64,000 nucleotides of DNA from Limosilactobacillus pontis (GCF_002940945.1 NZ_PNFV01000007.1:53102-117101); one strand, 5' to 3'. Positions 1 to 9,855 are shown, counted from the first letter of the stretch. Made by a program: numbers and translations. The notes: a model not told the origin generated them from the sequence alone.

Positions 1-295
1 AGAAGTTAGACATGGCAACGTCATATTTGCCAGATTGGAGACCGGCGAAGACTGCATTTTGGGATGTGAAGGTGGTCTTGAATTTGTACTGCGGCAAATC
101 ATGGTCAATCTTCTTGATCAGGGCACCGTAGTAACCACTGGCCCCGTGGTCGGTGTTGATGATGTAGGGTGAGTTGCCGTTTGGGGCGGCAACGGTAACG
201 GTTCTGGCAGCAGAAGCGGAAGTGGTGGCAGTAGAAAGGCCGAGAATGGTCAAGCCAGCAAGGGCGGCCCGGCTAAAGAAATGGGATAATTGCAT
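1..295 (-). CDS. Amino-acid ABC transporter substrate-binding protein (5' part; continues beyond the window)
   Basis: The gene reads leftward and is cut by the window edge, so only about 98 N-terminal residues are visible. The start ATG lies behind AAAGGAGTC. Residues 1-30 form a Sec signal: a short N-region, the hydrophobic stretch ALAGLTILGL and an Ala/Ser-rich end (ASAA). Mature sequence then reads VTVAAPNGNSPY..., like family 3 extracellular solute-binding proteins. It is the last visible gene of a minus-strand operon with two permeases and an ATPase, so it should capture the imported amino acid (cystine or a similar polar amino acid by context). Odd: no lipobox Cys is visible, although Gram-positive binding proteins are usually lipoproteins. 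Substrate is inferred, not read from the sequence. Confidence 0.85.
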   Translation of the reverse strand, partial: MQLSHFFSRAALAGLTILGLSTATTSASAARTVTVAAPNGNSPYIINTDHGASGYYGALIKKIDHDLPQYKFKTTFTSQNAVFAGLQSGKYDVAMSNF

Positions 296-322
296 AATTT
301 AAGACTCCTTTATTTGATAATT

Positions 323-1021
323 TTAGTTGAGAACATAACGACGACGAAGCTGGCTTTCGATCAATTGGAAGATCTTGGCAAAAATCCAGCAGATAATGAT
401 GTAGATAATTAGGGCATCGGTGTAAGTTTCCAGGTACTTAAAGCCGATCGAGGAAACGATATTGGCCTGCCCCATGATCTCCACCAGCCCAATATTGTAA
501 ATCAGGGCGGTATCCTTGATCAGATCAAGAAAGATGTTGGTAAAATTGGGGATTAGGTTGGTAATTAGCTGTGGAATCACGATCTGGGTCATGGTCTTAA
601 ATGGTGTCATTCCGACCGCGATCCCTGCCTCATACTGGCGGTGGTCCACCGAATGGTAGGCCGATCGGATACTCTCTGAGAGGGTAGCCATTGCGTTCAG
701 TCCATAAGCGGAGAAGACGATGACAATGGCAGGAAGGCCATCAGGATTGGTGTTCCAACCCCAGCTACGCATCAGAACCAAAAGCTGTGGCAAACCGTAG
801 TAGACCACGTAGAGTTGGACCAGGATCGGGGTTCCCCGGATGAAGGAGACCAGGACGGTCAGAATCTGGGCGAGGACGGGGATCTTCTTCTCGCGGGCAA
901 TAGCGACCAGAATTGCTAAGATCAGCCCGCCCAGGGTGGCTACCACTGCGACTAAGAGGGTGAGCGGAGCAGCGGCCAGAATCTGGCCGAACGACTCACG
1001 GGCAAAGTTTAGATCAAACAA
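323..1021 (-). CDS. Amino-acid ABC transporter permease (His/Glu/Gln/Cys type)
   Basis: 232-residue integral membrane protein of the polar-amino-acid permease family, the usual length. An N-terminal hydrophobic helix (LTLLVAVVATLGG) is followed by the family motif FIRGTPILVQLYVVYYGLP. The cytoplasmic EAA loop reads EAGIAVGMTPFKTMTQIVIPQ and contacts the ATPase. The start is TTG, chosen because AGGAGG lies 8 bases upstream and no better codon precedes it. It follows the other permease by about 20 bases and precedes the binding protein by about 27. The two permeases differ in sequence and would form a heterodimeric channel. Confidence 0.93.
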   Translation of the reverse strand: MFDLNFARESFGQILAAAPLTLLVAVVATLGGLILAILVAIAREKKIPVLAQILTVLVSFIRGTPILVQLYVVYYGLPQLLVLMRSWGWNTNPDGLPAIVIVFSAYGLNAMATLSESIRSAYHSVDHRQYEAGIAVGMTPFKTMTQIVIPQLITNLIPNFTNIFLDLIKDTALIYNIGLVEIMGQANIVSSIGFKYLETYTDALIIYIIICWIFAKIFQLIESQLRRRYVLN

Positions 1022-1040
1022 GTTGCGTTCCTCCTTTCAG

Positions 1041-1712
1041 TTAGGCACGGATAGCGGCGAAGCGGTTTTTGATTAAGTAGAAGAAACCTTCGATGATCAA
1101 GACGATAACCCAGTAGGTGAGGGCCAGCAGGATGAAGATCCGTAGCTGATGGATCCCCGCCGTCTGGTTAGATAGGTTAGAAGCCTCGTTATATAAGTCG
1201 TATAGACCGAGCACGTAGACCAGCGAGGTGGCCTTGACCAAGCCGATAACCAGGTTCTCGATGTTTGGCAGGGCGATCATTGCGGCCTGGGGGATCAGGA
1301 TTTGCCAGAAGGTGGTTCGATCTGGCAGGCCGATTGATCGGGCGGCTTCCAGTTGACTGGGATCCACGGACAGGTAAGCACTGCGAAAGGCCTCGGCTAG
1401 GTAAGCACTCCAGCCCAGCGAAAGACCGAGGACACCAAAGGTTAGCTTTGTCCAGCCATCGATGTTGATACCGATACCTTTTAAGAGGACTGGCAACCCG
1501 TAATAGGCCAGAAGCAGCATCAATAGGGGCGGGGTCCCCCGGATCAGACCAAGGTAGATGTTGGCTACACCTCGGGCAGCTTGGTTTTGTCGAAGGCCTA
1601 GCCAGGCGAGGAGAATTCCCAGGATAGTTGCGAACATAAATGAGAGGATCAGCAAGTAAAGAGTGTTGGGTAATCCGCGGAGGATGATATCGATAATCTT
1701 AGCGTTATTCAT
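1041..1712 (-). CDS. Amino-acid ABC transporter permease, second subunit
   Basis: 223-residue membrane protein of the same family as the neighbouring permease. It has the GLIRGTPPLLMLLLAYYGLPVLL motif near residue 57 onward and the EAA loop EAARSIGLPDRTTFWQILIPQ. The start ATG has AGGAGG nine bases upstream, and the gene begins 14 bases after the ATPase stop. With the 232-residue permease it should make the transmembrane pathway of one importer. Family membership is clear. The imported amino acid is not decided by the sequence, although the leader RNA and operon partner suggest a sulfur amino acid. Confidence 0.93.
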   Translation of the reverse strand: MNNAKIIDIILRGLPNTLYLLILSFMFATILGILLAWLGLRQNQAARGVANIYLGLIRGTPPLLMLLLAYYGLPVLLKGIGINIDGWTKLTFGVLGLSLGWSAYLAEAFRSAYLSVDPSQLEAARSIGLPDRTTFWQILIPQAAMIALPNIENLVIGLVKATSLVYVLGLYDLYNEASNLSNQTAGIHQLRIFILLALTYWVIVLIIEGFFYLIKNRFAAIRA

Positions 1713-1726
1713 TAGACCTCGCCTCC

Positions 1727-2470
1727 TTAGTTGGCGTTACTGAGGGCGGTAAGGAATTGGGCTGTCCGTTTGTTCTGTGGGTGGTCGAACAATTCCTGCG
1801 GGGCTCCCTCTTCAATGATCTTTCCTTCATCGAAGAAGACGATTCGGTCAGCAACCTGGCGGGCAAAGCCAAGCTGGTGGGTGACAATGATCATTGTCTG
1901 GCCTGCCTCTGCCAGCTTGCGCATGTCGCCGAGGACAGAACCAACCAGCTCGGGATCAAGGGCGGAGGTTGGCTCATCGAAAAGGATGATTTCCGGGTTT
2001 AGAACCGTTGCCCGAGCGATACCGATCCGCTGCTGCTGACCACCGGATAACTGGGCGGGATAAAGCTGGAACTGCTGGCTGAGCCCCAGGCTGGCCAGTT
2101 CCTGTTCGGCAATGGCGTTCGCCTGATTCTTAGTCATTCCCTGGGCATATATCAGCCCCTCGGTAATGTTTTGCAAGGCTGTTTTGTTCTTGAAAAGACT
2201 GTAGTTTTGAAAGACCATTGCGGAATGGCGTCGGACCCACTGAACCTCTTTTTTAGCCGGTTTGTCCAGGTTAATCTGGTGACCAGCAAAGTCCATCTGT
2301 CCACGGTCGGCGTGTTCCAGGAAGTTGAGATTGCGCAGGAAGGTTGTCTTTCCAGAACCAGACGGACCGATCATGACGACGATCTCACCCTTGTCGATTT
2401 GGAAGTCGATCCCCTTGAGGATTTTCCGACCATTGAATGATTTATGCAAGTCGTTAACAGTTAGTAGCAA
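1727..2470 (-). CDS. Amino-acid ABC transporter ATP-binding protein (TTG start)
   Basis: 247-residue ATPase driving the importer encoded downstream. Visible motifs are Walker A GPSGSGKTT, the Q-loop (MVFQNYSLF), signature LSGGQQQRIGIARA, Walker B IILFDEPTSALDPE and the switch His in VTHQ. The frame stays open 33 codons further upstream into the preceding gene, but that extension is not family-like. I place the start at TTG 2470 because AGGAGG lies seven bases before it and it gives the usual N-terminus (LLTVNDLHKSF). It starts 14 bases after the stop of the methyltransferase-like gene, so the two should be co-transcribed. Confidence 0.94.
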   Translation of the reverse strand: MLLTVNDLHKSFNGRKILKGIDFQIDKGEIVVMIGPSGSGKTTFLRNLNFLEHADRGQMDFAGHQINLDKPAKKEVQWVRRHSAMVFQNYSLFKNKTALQNITEGLIYAQGMTKNQANAIAEQELASLGLSQQFQLYPAQLSGGQQQRIGIARATVLNPEIILFDEPTSALDPELVGSVLGDMRKLAEAGQTMIIVTHQLGFARQVADRIVFFDEGKIIEEGAPQELFDHPQNKRTAQFLTALSNAN

Positions 2471-2483
2471 GATGATGCCTCCT

Positions 2484-3494
2484 CTAGTTGTGTGCTGCCT
2501 CGATGGCCCAGCGTAGGTGGTCGTAGTTGATATCACGCGGTACCGTGCAATCAGCGCCGAGCAGGACACCCTTTTTACCGGCTTCAGCGATTAGGGAATG
2601 GACCTTCTCTTGGATCTGCTGCTTTGTTCCGCTGTACAGGATCCCCTTGGTGCTGTTGTCAAAGCCGCCCATCACTGGTCGGTCGCCGAAGAGCTTCTTG
2701 CCCGCAGCCAGGGTATAGCCATCGGTCTCAGTGGCCCAATTGATTACCTGCAAGGGATAATTAACGAACCAATCCAGGTGGTTGTCGGCGCCGTCAAAAC
2801 CACAGATGTGCAGGATGTTGAGCGGGGAGACGGCATTGATAGCATTCTGGACGTCGATGTCGACCGGCTCCATCACCTCCGTGAAGAACCTTGGCGTCTG
2901 GGTACGCTCATCCTGAATTTCCTGGGTGCTGTAGTAGATCCCGTCAATGTTGGAACCAGCCATCAGGGCTCGGGCAACTTTCTTCTGGTCGTCACTGATC
3001 ACCTTCAAAACGTGGAGGATCAGTTGAGGATCCTGCTCATACATATCGGCAAAACGTTTGTCCGCTAGCAGGAGAGGCTCCTGATAGTGTTCAATCAGCG
3101 CCCACTTCAAGAGGAAGAGCGGGGAGAACATGGTAACGAAGGTTGGCCGGTCACCAGCAATTCGCTTTTGTTGTTTAGCTAGGGCCACCTGTCCAGTCAG
3201 CCAGGGGTCATTATCTGCAATTGGCCGCAGGTTGTGGAGGTCGACCAAGTTCTTGGGGTCCTTGACCCCGGGAAACGGGTAAGGAAAATAACCGTCGAGC
3301 ATTGTCTTGGCGAAGTCGACGTCCACGGCCTGGTAATAGTTGCGGTGGCCGGTCAGGTTGGTATCTAGAACACTGGAATCCGTGGCCGCGTTGGTGAACT
3401 CGTTATCGGCGAAGTGGCGCCAGAACGACGCTGGAACCTGATCGACGTTCTCGTTGTGCAGGGCTTTTAGAACAGTTTCACGATGCAAAGTCAT
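2484..3494 (-). CDS. URO-D/MtaA-superfamily protein, probable zinc-dependent methyltransferase
   Basis: 336 residues of the uroporphyrinogen decarboxylase superfamily, which also holds cobalamin-linked methyltransferases such as MtaA and the MetE catalytic domain. A true HemE role is unlikely: no haem genes are nearby and the gene heads an amino-acid importer operon. His229-x-Cys231 (LHICG) and Cys316 (GADC) match the H-x-C...C zinc pattern of the methyltransferase branch, where zinc activates a thiol substrate. This suggests methyl transfer to or from a thiol such as homocysteine. That is inference; substrate and methyl donor are unknown and no cobalamin gene is visible. The ribosome binding site is weak (AAAGAG). 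Expression probably depends on the leader RNA upstream with its Cys-codon peptide and two terminators. Confidence 0.8.
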   Translation of the reverse strand: MTLHRETVLKALHNENVDQVPASFWRHFADNEFTNAATDSSVLDTNLTGHRNYYQAVDVDFAKTMLDGYFPYPFPGVKDPKNLVDLHNLRPIADNDPWLTGQVALAKQQKRIAGDRPTFVTMFSPLFLLKWALIEHYQEPLLLADKRFADMYEQDPQLILHVLKVISDDQKKVARALMAGSNIDGIYYSTQEIQDERTQTPRFFTEVMEPVDIDVQNAINAVSPLNILHICGFDGADNHLDWFVNYPLQVINWATETDGYTLAAGKKLFGDRPVMGGFDNSTKGILYSGTKQQIQEKVHSLIAEAGKKGVLLGADCTVPRDINYDHLRWAIEAAHN

Positions 3495-3519
3495 AAATAA
3501 TCACTCTTTCTTTGGATAC

Positions 3520-3555
3520 AAAAACGCCACCGATCACGTGACATGATCGGTGGCG
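3520..3555 (-). terminator. Leader terminator T2, directly before the methyltransferase-like gene
   Basis: On the minus strand a perfect 12-bp stem (CGCCACCGATCA and its complement) with a 7-base loop is followed by five T. It ends about 26 bases before the gene start, inside the leader transcript, so it should act as an attenuator rather than close an upstream gene. Confidence 0.85.
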
Positions 3556-3592
3556 TCTGCCTATTTTATGCGGGATTTTCTGTGAGGAAAGT

Positions 3593-3664
3593 AAAAAAGT
3601 CAACCTCAAAGAAAACGGCCAGCTGAACTCATGTCAGTTTGTCCGAATGTACTTGAAGGTTGAC
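3593..3664 (-). terminator. Leader terminator T1, overlapping the leader peptide ORF
   Basis: On the minus strand GTCAACCTTCAAG (3664-3652) pairs with CTTTGAGGTTGAC (3611-3599), eight perfect pairs plus further partial pairing, followed by six T. The 5' arm starts inside the second of two adjacent Cys codons of the leader peptide and the 3' arm contains its stop codon. A ribosome stalled at the Cys codons would cover the 5' arm and block this hairpin. The pairing is read directly; the regulatory model is inference. Confidence 0.65.
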
Positions 3665-3698
3665 AACAAATAGCAGACATAACAGTAATCATTAACAT
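3606..3698 (-). CDS. Leader peptide with adjacent Cys codons (30 aa)
   Basis: A 31-codon ORF in the leader RNA, preceded by AAAGGAG eight bases before its ATG. Residues 10-14 are I-C-C-Q-P, with the two Cys encoded by consecutive TGT codons; the rest is Ser/Thr/Gly rich and ends GRFL. It has no membrane segment and no recognisable domain. Its position between a good promoter and two terminators, and the overlap of terminator T1 with codon 12 and the stop codon, fit a ribosome-sensing attenuator responding to charged tRNA-Cys. I do not recognise it from a named family. It could also be a small functional peptide. Confidence 0.65.
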   Translation of the reverse strand: MLMITVMSAICCQPSSTFGQTDMSSAGRFL

Positions 3699-3729
3699 GG
3701 GCTCAGCTCCTTTCAAACTTGATGCTTGT

Positions 3730-3759
3730 ATTCTAAGCTAATGTGTCGACGTTTGTCAA
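3730..3759 (-). promoter_or_regulatory. Promoter of the leader/methyltransferase/ABC operon
   Basis: Minus-strand TTGACA (3759-3754), an 18-base spacer and TAGAAT (3735-3730). Transcription would begin near 3722, giving a leader of roughly 225 bases before the first large gene. Confidence 0.75.
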
Positions 3760-3788
3760 CAAATTTTTACTAATCTTTTGTTAGCAAA

Positions 3789-3817
3789 ACAAAAAAGCCC
3801 CACCAGATGCGGAGCCT
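3789..3817 (-). terminator. Terminator after the 39-aa small gene
   Basis: On the minus strand AGGCTCC pairs with GGGGCTT (with two G-T pairs) around a 9-base loop, followed by six T. It separates the small gene from the next promoter, making the small gene a single-gene unit. Confidence 0.7.
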
Positions 3818-3832
3818 TGGACGTTACGTTAA

Positions 3833-3952
3833 TTATTCGAAGAAGACGACCTTGCCATCCACCTTGAATGGTAATGCCACTGAACCCTTTGGGTGGCCAT
3901 CCTTCTTAAAGTGACGTGTTACGTTACGAATTACATTAGTGTTTAGTAGCAT
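3833..3952 (-). CDS. Small basic protein of unknown function (39 aa)
   Basis: A 40-codon ORF with AAGGAAGGGAG placed about nine bases before ATG and its own terminator 16 bases after the stop. The product is basic and soluble-looking: MLLNTNVIRNVTRHFKKDG at the N-terminus, then a central GSVALPFKVDGK and the end VVFFE. There is no membrane segment, no Cys and no low-complexity run. A clean ribosome binding site plus terminator argue for a real gene. I do not recognise the family. It could be a conserved small lactobacillar protein or a regulatory peptide. Confidence 0.6.
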   Translation of the reverse strand: MLLNTNVIRNVTRHFKKDGHPKGSVALPFKVDGKVVFFE

Positions 3953-4260
3953 TGTGATCGCTCCCTTCCTTGTTATTCAATTGTAAAATATCATGTTTTT
4001 TTGGACATTTACAGTTAAAAATCCCAGTCTAAGAAAGTCTCTCATCTTTGTCCAGACCAAACCTGTATAATTTGCGTACGCCAACCATGATACTTGTATA
4101 AATGGTACTAAATAGGCCCTGAGAAGTGCTCAAATGATGAATATAAATTTATTTTCCTGTGAATAAGAATTTAATAAGCAAAACGCTGTGACTTTTCTTC
4201 TTTTTGATTGCAATGTCAGCGGGTGGCCTTTAGGATAGAAACGAAGATGGAGGGATTACC
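3953..4260. other. Intergenic region between divergent transcription units
   Basis: About 300 AT-rich bases. They contain the probable plus-strand promoter of the DUF72 gene at the right end and, at the left, a TACAAT box on the minus strand upstream of the 39-aa gene. I see no tRNA, no riboswitch fold I can name and no further ORF with a ribosome binding site. Confidence 0.5.
4208..4236 (+). promoter_or_regulatory. Probable promoter of the DUF72 gene
   Basis: TTGCAA (4208-4213), a 17-base spacer and TAGGAT (4231-4236), 25 bases upstream of the start codon. The match is moderate. Confidence 0.45.
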
Positions 4261-5109
4261 ATGAAAATAACCATTGGCCTGACGACCTGGACCGAGCACC
4301 CGGCCCTGATCAAAAACGAACAGCGACCAGTAACCCTGAATGAGTATGCTCAGCACCTGCCGGTCGTGGAGGTGGATACCTTCTTTTACGCGCTCCCACA
4401 GGTGACTACCATTCAGAACTGGCTGGCCCAGGTGCCAGAGTCGTTTCAGTTCATCGTAAAGGCCCACCGGGGGATGACCCTTCATGAACGTGGTCAGGAG
4501 AAGGGGGAACTCGAACAGCTTTTCAACCGTTACAAGCAGACAGTGGCGCCACTGGTAGCGGCTGGTCAGCTGAAAGCGGTACTCTTCCAGTTTCCACCAT
4601 ACTTTGACGCCTCGCCCGCTGATATTGAGTATCTGCGTCTGGTTCGTCTTTGGATGGGTAAACTTCCGGTGGCGATTGAGCTACGCAACCAGACCTGGTA
4701 TCGGCCCGGAACATTGAAGTCCCTGCTGGCCTTCTGCCAGGAGCTTCACTTTACACTGGTGGCCGCCGATGAGCCCCATGGCATTGTTGCCTCGGTGCCT
4801 TTTGTTCTGGCGACGACTAACCCGGACTTGGTAATGATGCGTCTGCATGGTCAGAATACAGCGGGTTGGATCAACCAGGGAAAGAGCTGGCGCAAGACGC
4901 GGACCCTATATAAATACTCTTCAGCTGAGCTGGCGGCTTTTTGTGACCAGATCAAGCAGCTGACCCCGCAGCCGGCGGAACTCTGCGTTATCTTTAATAA
5001 TAACTCGGGCAAGGACGCGGCCCCCAACGCCTTACAGCTGCAGCAGATGCTGGGCGTTCATTTTACCGGTCTAGCCCCGCATTCACCTGAGCAGATTGAC
5101 CTGTTTTAG
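4261..5109 (+). CDS. DUF72 family protein (YecE-like)
   Basis: 282 residues of the DUF72/YecE family, predicted TIM-barrel proteins of unknown enzymatic role. Typical family stretches are visible: the N-terminal ITIGLTTWTEHP, the EVDTFFYALP strand, FQFIVKAHRGMT, and later VAIELRNQTWY and MMRLHGQNTAGW. GGAGGG lies directly upstream of the ATG. It appears to be a single gene; metG follows after about 77 bases with its own likely -10 box. No catalytic function should be assigned from sequence alone. Confidence 0.9.
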   Translation: MKITIGLTTWTEHPALIKNEQRPVTLNEYAQHLPVVEVDTFFYALPQVTTIQNWLAQVPESFQFIVKAHRGMTLHERGQEKGELEQLFNRYKQTVAPLVAAGQLKAVLFQFPPYFDASPADIEYLRLVRLWMGKLPVAIELRNQTWYRPGTLKSLLAFCQELHFTLVAADEPHGIVASVPFVLATTNPDLVMMRLHGQNTAGWINQGKSWRKTRTLYKYSSAELAAFCDQIKQLTPQPAELCVIFNNNSGKDAAPNALQLQQMLGVHFTGLAPHSPEQIDLF

Positions 5110-5171
5110 CCTGGCGGCGGGCGGCTAATATGCTATACTAAAATATAAAACTAATTTTAGAAATTCATTAG

Positions 5172-7217
<2,046 letters not shown>

Positions 7218-7228
7218 AGCGGCATACG

Positions 7229-8044
7229 ATGAGCAAGCACGCAAGCTGGCGGCAGGTCTATGACTCGCACACCCACCTGAACGATGGTCCTTTCTATGAT
7301 GACGTCGCCGCCTTCATCGCCCGGGCTGATCATTATGGGGTCACGGTAATGAACATCGTCGGTTCCAACAGGCAGCTGAACGACCGGGCGATCGAACTGG
7401 GACATCGTTATCCTAATCTCCACCCAGTTGTTGGCTGGCACCCGGAGGACCTGGCGACTTTCAATGAAGCAGAGATGGCCCACTTGAAGGCTCAGCTGAA
7501 TGATCCGGTTGTGGTGGGGGTTGGCGAGATTGGACTAGATTATTATAATGATCAACACTCGCCCCACGACCAGCAGTGGGCATTGTTTGAAAAGCAACTC
7601 CAGTGGGCACGTGAGCTGAACCTGCCAGTCTCGATTCACTGCCGGGATGCCCTAGAAGACACTTACGCGATCCTGAAGAATGCTCACCTGGATGAATTTG
7701 GCGGGGTTATGCATAGTTTCAGCGGTAGTCCGGAATGGGCAGCCAAGTTCATGGAATTAGGAATGGCAATTTCCTTCAGTGGGGTGGTCAGCTTCAAAAA
7801 TGCGGCCTCTGTCCATGCTGCTGCCCTGGCGACGCCGTTGGACCGGATGATGGTGGAGACTGATGCCCCTTACCTGACCCCAAAGCCATACCGAGGGAAA
7901 CAAAATGAACCAGCCTTTACCAAGTTCGTAGTTGACGCCATTGCTGAACTGAAGGGTGTTGATGCGGAACGGGTGGCCTACCATACCTACCACAACGCCA
8001 CCCGATTATTTCTTAAGAATGGGGTACAAGATGAGCAAGATTAA
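7229..8044 (+). CDS. TatD family DNase/metal-dependent hydrolase
   Basis: 271-residue TIM-barrel hydrolase of the TatD/YabD family, metal-dependent enzymes with 3'-exonuclease activity on DNA in studied members. The metal-binding HTHLND is at residues 14-19; GEIGLDYY, the SIHCRD strand, the VMHSFSG segment and VETDAPYLTP supply the other ligands. The chosen ATG has no strong ribosome binding site and lies 11 bases after the metG stop, so translation is probably coupled. The last 14 bases overlap rnmV. Confidence 0.95.
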   Translation: MSKHASWRQVYDSHTHLNDGPFYDDVAAFIARADHYGVTVMNIVGSNRQLNDRAIELGHRYPNLHPVVGWHPEDLATFNEAEMAHLKAQLNDPVVVGVGEIGLDYYNDQHSPHDQQWALFEKQLQWARELNLPVSIHCRDALEDTYAILKNAHLDEFGGVMHSFSGSPEWAAKFMELGMAISFSGVVSFKNAASVHAAALATPLDRMMVETDAPYLTPKPYRGKQNEPAFTKFVVDAIAELKGVDAERVAYHTYHNATRLFLKNGVQDEQD

Positions 8045-8597
8045 AGAAGTCATTGTTGTCGAGGGCAAGGATGATACCAAGCAGATTCATAAGGCAGTTG
8101 ATGCCGATACCTATGAGACCAATGGATCAGCCCTGTCGGATATTGACCTGGTTCGATTGAAAAAACTCCAGGCTAGCCGGGGATTGATTATCTTCACCGA
8201 TCCGGACTTCAACGGGGAACGGCTGCGTAAGATGATCAGTGCTGCCGTCCCGGGAGTAAAACACGCATTCATTCGGCGTGACCAGGGGGTGCCAGACGAG
8301 GCCCATGGCAGTCTGGGAGTGGAGCATGCCACCCCGGCCACTATCAAGGCCGCCCTTGCCCATCTCTATACCCAAAAAAGTGAACCACCGGTTGCCCCCT
8401 TTAAGATTCAGGACCTGCAGGCCGCCGGGCTGACGGGAAACCCGCACGCGCGATACCGGCGGGAACGTCTGGGGGCTATCCTGGGGATCGGTTATGGTAA
8501 TGGCAAGCAATTGGTTCACCGGTTGAATATGTTTCAGATCACGCCTGCACAATTTAAGCAGGCCATGGCAAAGATTAAGCAGGAGGAAAATGGATGA
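8031..8597 (+). CDS. rnmV: Ribonuclease M5
   Basis: 188-residue RNase M5, which performs the final maturation of 5S rRNA. The Toprim domain is intact: the catalytic Glu in VVEGKDD, the D-x-D motif in [10 protein letters not shown], and GVEHATP. An in-frame extension of 25 codons upstream lies inside tatD. I start at ATG 8031 because it gives the family N-terminus ([12 protein letters not shown]) and overlaps tatD by 14 bases, typical of coupled translation. The end overlaps the rsmA start in an ATGA junction. Confidence 0.96.
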   Translation: MSKIKEVIVVEGKDDTKQIHKAVDADTYETNGSALSDIDLVRLKKLQASRGLIIFTDPDFNGERLRKMISAAVPGVKHAFIRRDQGVPDEAHGSLGVEHATPATIKAALAHLYTQKSEPPVAPFKIQDLQAAGLTGNPHARYRRERLGAILGIGYGNGKQLVHRLNMFQITPAQFKQAMAKIKQEENG

Positions 8598-9487
8598 GTC
8601 AGTCACCAGAAATCGGTAGTCGTACTCGAACCCGGGCAATTATGGAGAAGTACGGGATCCGTACCAAGAAGAGCTTCGGTCAGAACTTTTTAACGGATCT
8701 GAACGTCTTGAATAACATTGTGGCGGCCGCTGACATCAGCAAGGATGACAATGTGATTGAGATTGGCCCAGGGATCGGGGCTTTGACGGAACAGCTAGCC
8801 CAGGCGGCCGGGGAGGTGCTGGCCCTGGAGATCGACGCTGACTTGATTCCGGTGCTAGATGAGGTTCTTGCTCCCTACGACAATGTGACCGTCCTCAACC
8901 AGGACGTCCTAGAGGCCAACCTGCCGGAGCTGATTCAGCAACAATTTAGTGATCCGACTAGGCCAGTGAAGGTGGTGGCCAACCTGCCATATTACATCAC
9001 CAGCCCGATTCTGATGAACTTGCTGGCCAGCCCGGTCGACTGGGCGGCCATTTGTGTCATGATGCAAAAGGAGGTTGCTCAGCGGCTGACCGCTAAACCA
9101 GGGACTAAACAATACGGGGCCCTAACCCTGGCCATTGAGTACCAAATGGACGCCAAGATTGCCTTTGACGTTTCCCGGCGAGTTTTCGTACCGTCACCTA
9201 ACGTTGATTCGGCCATTGTTGTCCTAACTCCGCGGCACCAGCCGTTAACCACCCAGCCCTTTGACAAACAGAAGCTCTTTGGCTTCATCCGGGGATGCTT
9301 TGCCCATCGCCGCAAGAGTCTCTGGAACAACCTCCAGGGGGTTATCGGCAAAGATAAGGCGATCAAGGACCAGATGGCGGCAATTCTGGACGAACTCGAT
9401 ATTTCCCCGCAGATCCGACCCGAACGGCTGTCCCTGGCGCAGTTCATTGCCCTGGCTAACGCCCTCCATGCGGCAAACCTTTTATGA
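8594..9487 (+). CDS. rsmA: 16S rRNA dimethyladenosine transferase
   Basis: 297-residue SAM-dependent methyltransferase (RsmA/KsgA) that dimethylates two adjacent adenosines in helix 45 of 16S rRNA late in small-subunit assembly. SAM motifs are [12 protein letters not shown] and LEIDADL; the adenine-binding catalytic motif is [16 protein letters not shown] precedes the ATG, which overlaps the rnmV stop by four bases. Resistance to kasugamycin arises when this gene is lost; here it looks intact. Confidence 0.97.
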   Translation: MSQSPEIGSRTRTRAIMEKYGIRTKKSFGQNFLTDLNVLNNIVAAADISKDDNVIEIGPGIGALTEQLAQAAGEVLALEIDADLIPVLDEVLAPYDNVTVLNQDVLEANLPELIQQQFSDPTRPVKVVANLPYYITSPILMNLLASPVDWAAICVMMQKEVAQRLTAKPGTKQYGALTLAIEYQMDAKIAFDVSRRVFVPSPNVDSAIVVLTPRHQPLTTQPFDKQKLFGFIRGCFAHRRKSLWNNLQGVIGKDKAIKDQMAAILDELDISPQIRPERLSLAQFIALANALHAANLL

Positions 9488-9496
9488 GATCAGTAC

Positions 9497-9555
9497 TTGA
9501 CCCACTAACTGCTGTATGATAAAATATTGAATTTTATACATTAATCCTGTATAAT
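9497..9555 (+). promoter_or_regulatory. Two tandem promoters upstream of veg
   Basis: P1 is TTGACC (9497-9502), 17 bases, TAAAAT (9520-9525). P2 is TTGAAT (9527-9532), 17 bases, TATAAT (9550-9555). Both spacers are optimal. Two strong promoters for a 77-residue protein fit the very high expression known for veg in Bacillus. Confidence 0.75.
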
Positions 9556-9580
9556 GTTTAATACAGTGAGGTGAAAGTGG

Positions 9581-9814
9581 ATGCCAGACAGTATTGCTGA
9601 AATTAAAGAATTACTGAATGCACGGGTCGGCCAAAAGGTAATGGTGAAGGTCCAGGCCGGCCGCAAGCGAGTGAATACTCTTCATGGTACGCTTAGCAAG
9701 ACCTATCCAGCAATTTTTATCATTCACCTGAATAATAGTGAGGATGACCTGCAACGGGTCTCATATACATATACCGATTTATTAACACATAATGTTTCAC
9801 TTGCCTTTGAATAA
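9581..9814 (+). CDS. veg: Veg family protein
   Basis: 77-residue Veg protein (DUF1021), a small conserved Firmicutes protein encoded next to rsmA/ispE. In Bacillus it is strongly expressed and influences biofilm genes; its biochemical role is not settled. The recognisable core is LLNARVGQKVMVKVQAGRKR followed by a short beta-rich part. The ribosome binding site is GAGGTGAAAG. It is a single-gene unit between tandem promoters and a strong terminator. Confidence 0.93.
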   Translation: MPDSIAEIKELLNARVGQKVMVKVQAGRKRVNTLHGTLSKTYPAIFIIHLNNSEDDLQRVSYTYTDLLTHNVSLAFE

Positions 9815-9819
9815 GATGA

Positions 9820-9855
9820 GTCCGTGCCAAATTTATTTTTGGTGCGGATTTTTTG
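9820..9855 (+). terminator. Terminator after veg
   Basis: TCCGTGCCAAA (9821-9831) pairs with TTTGGTGCGGA (9838-9848) around a 6-base loop, followed by a T-run. Confidence 0.85.
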
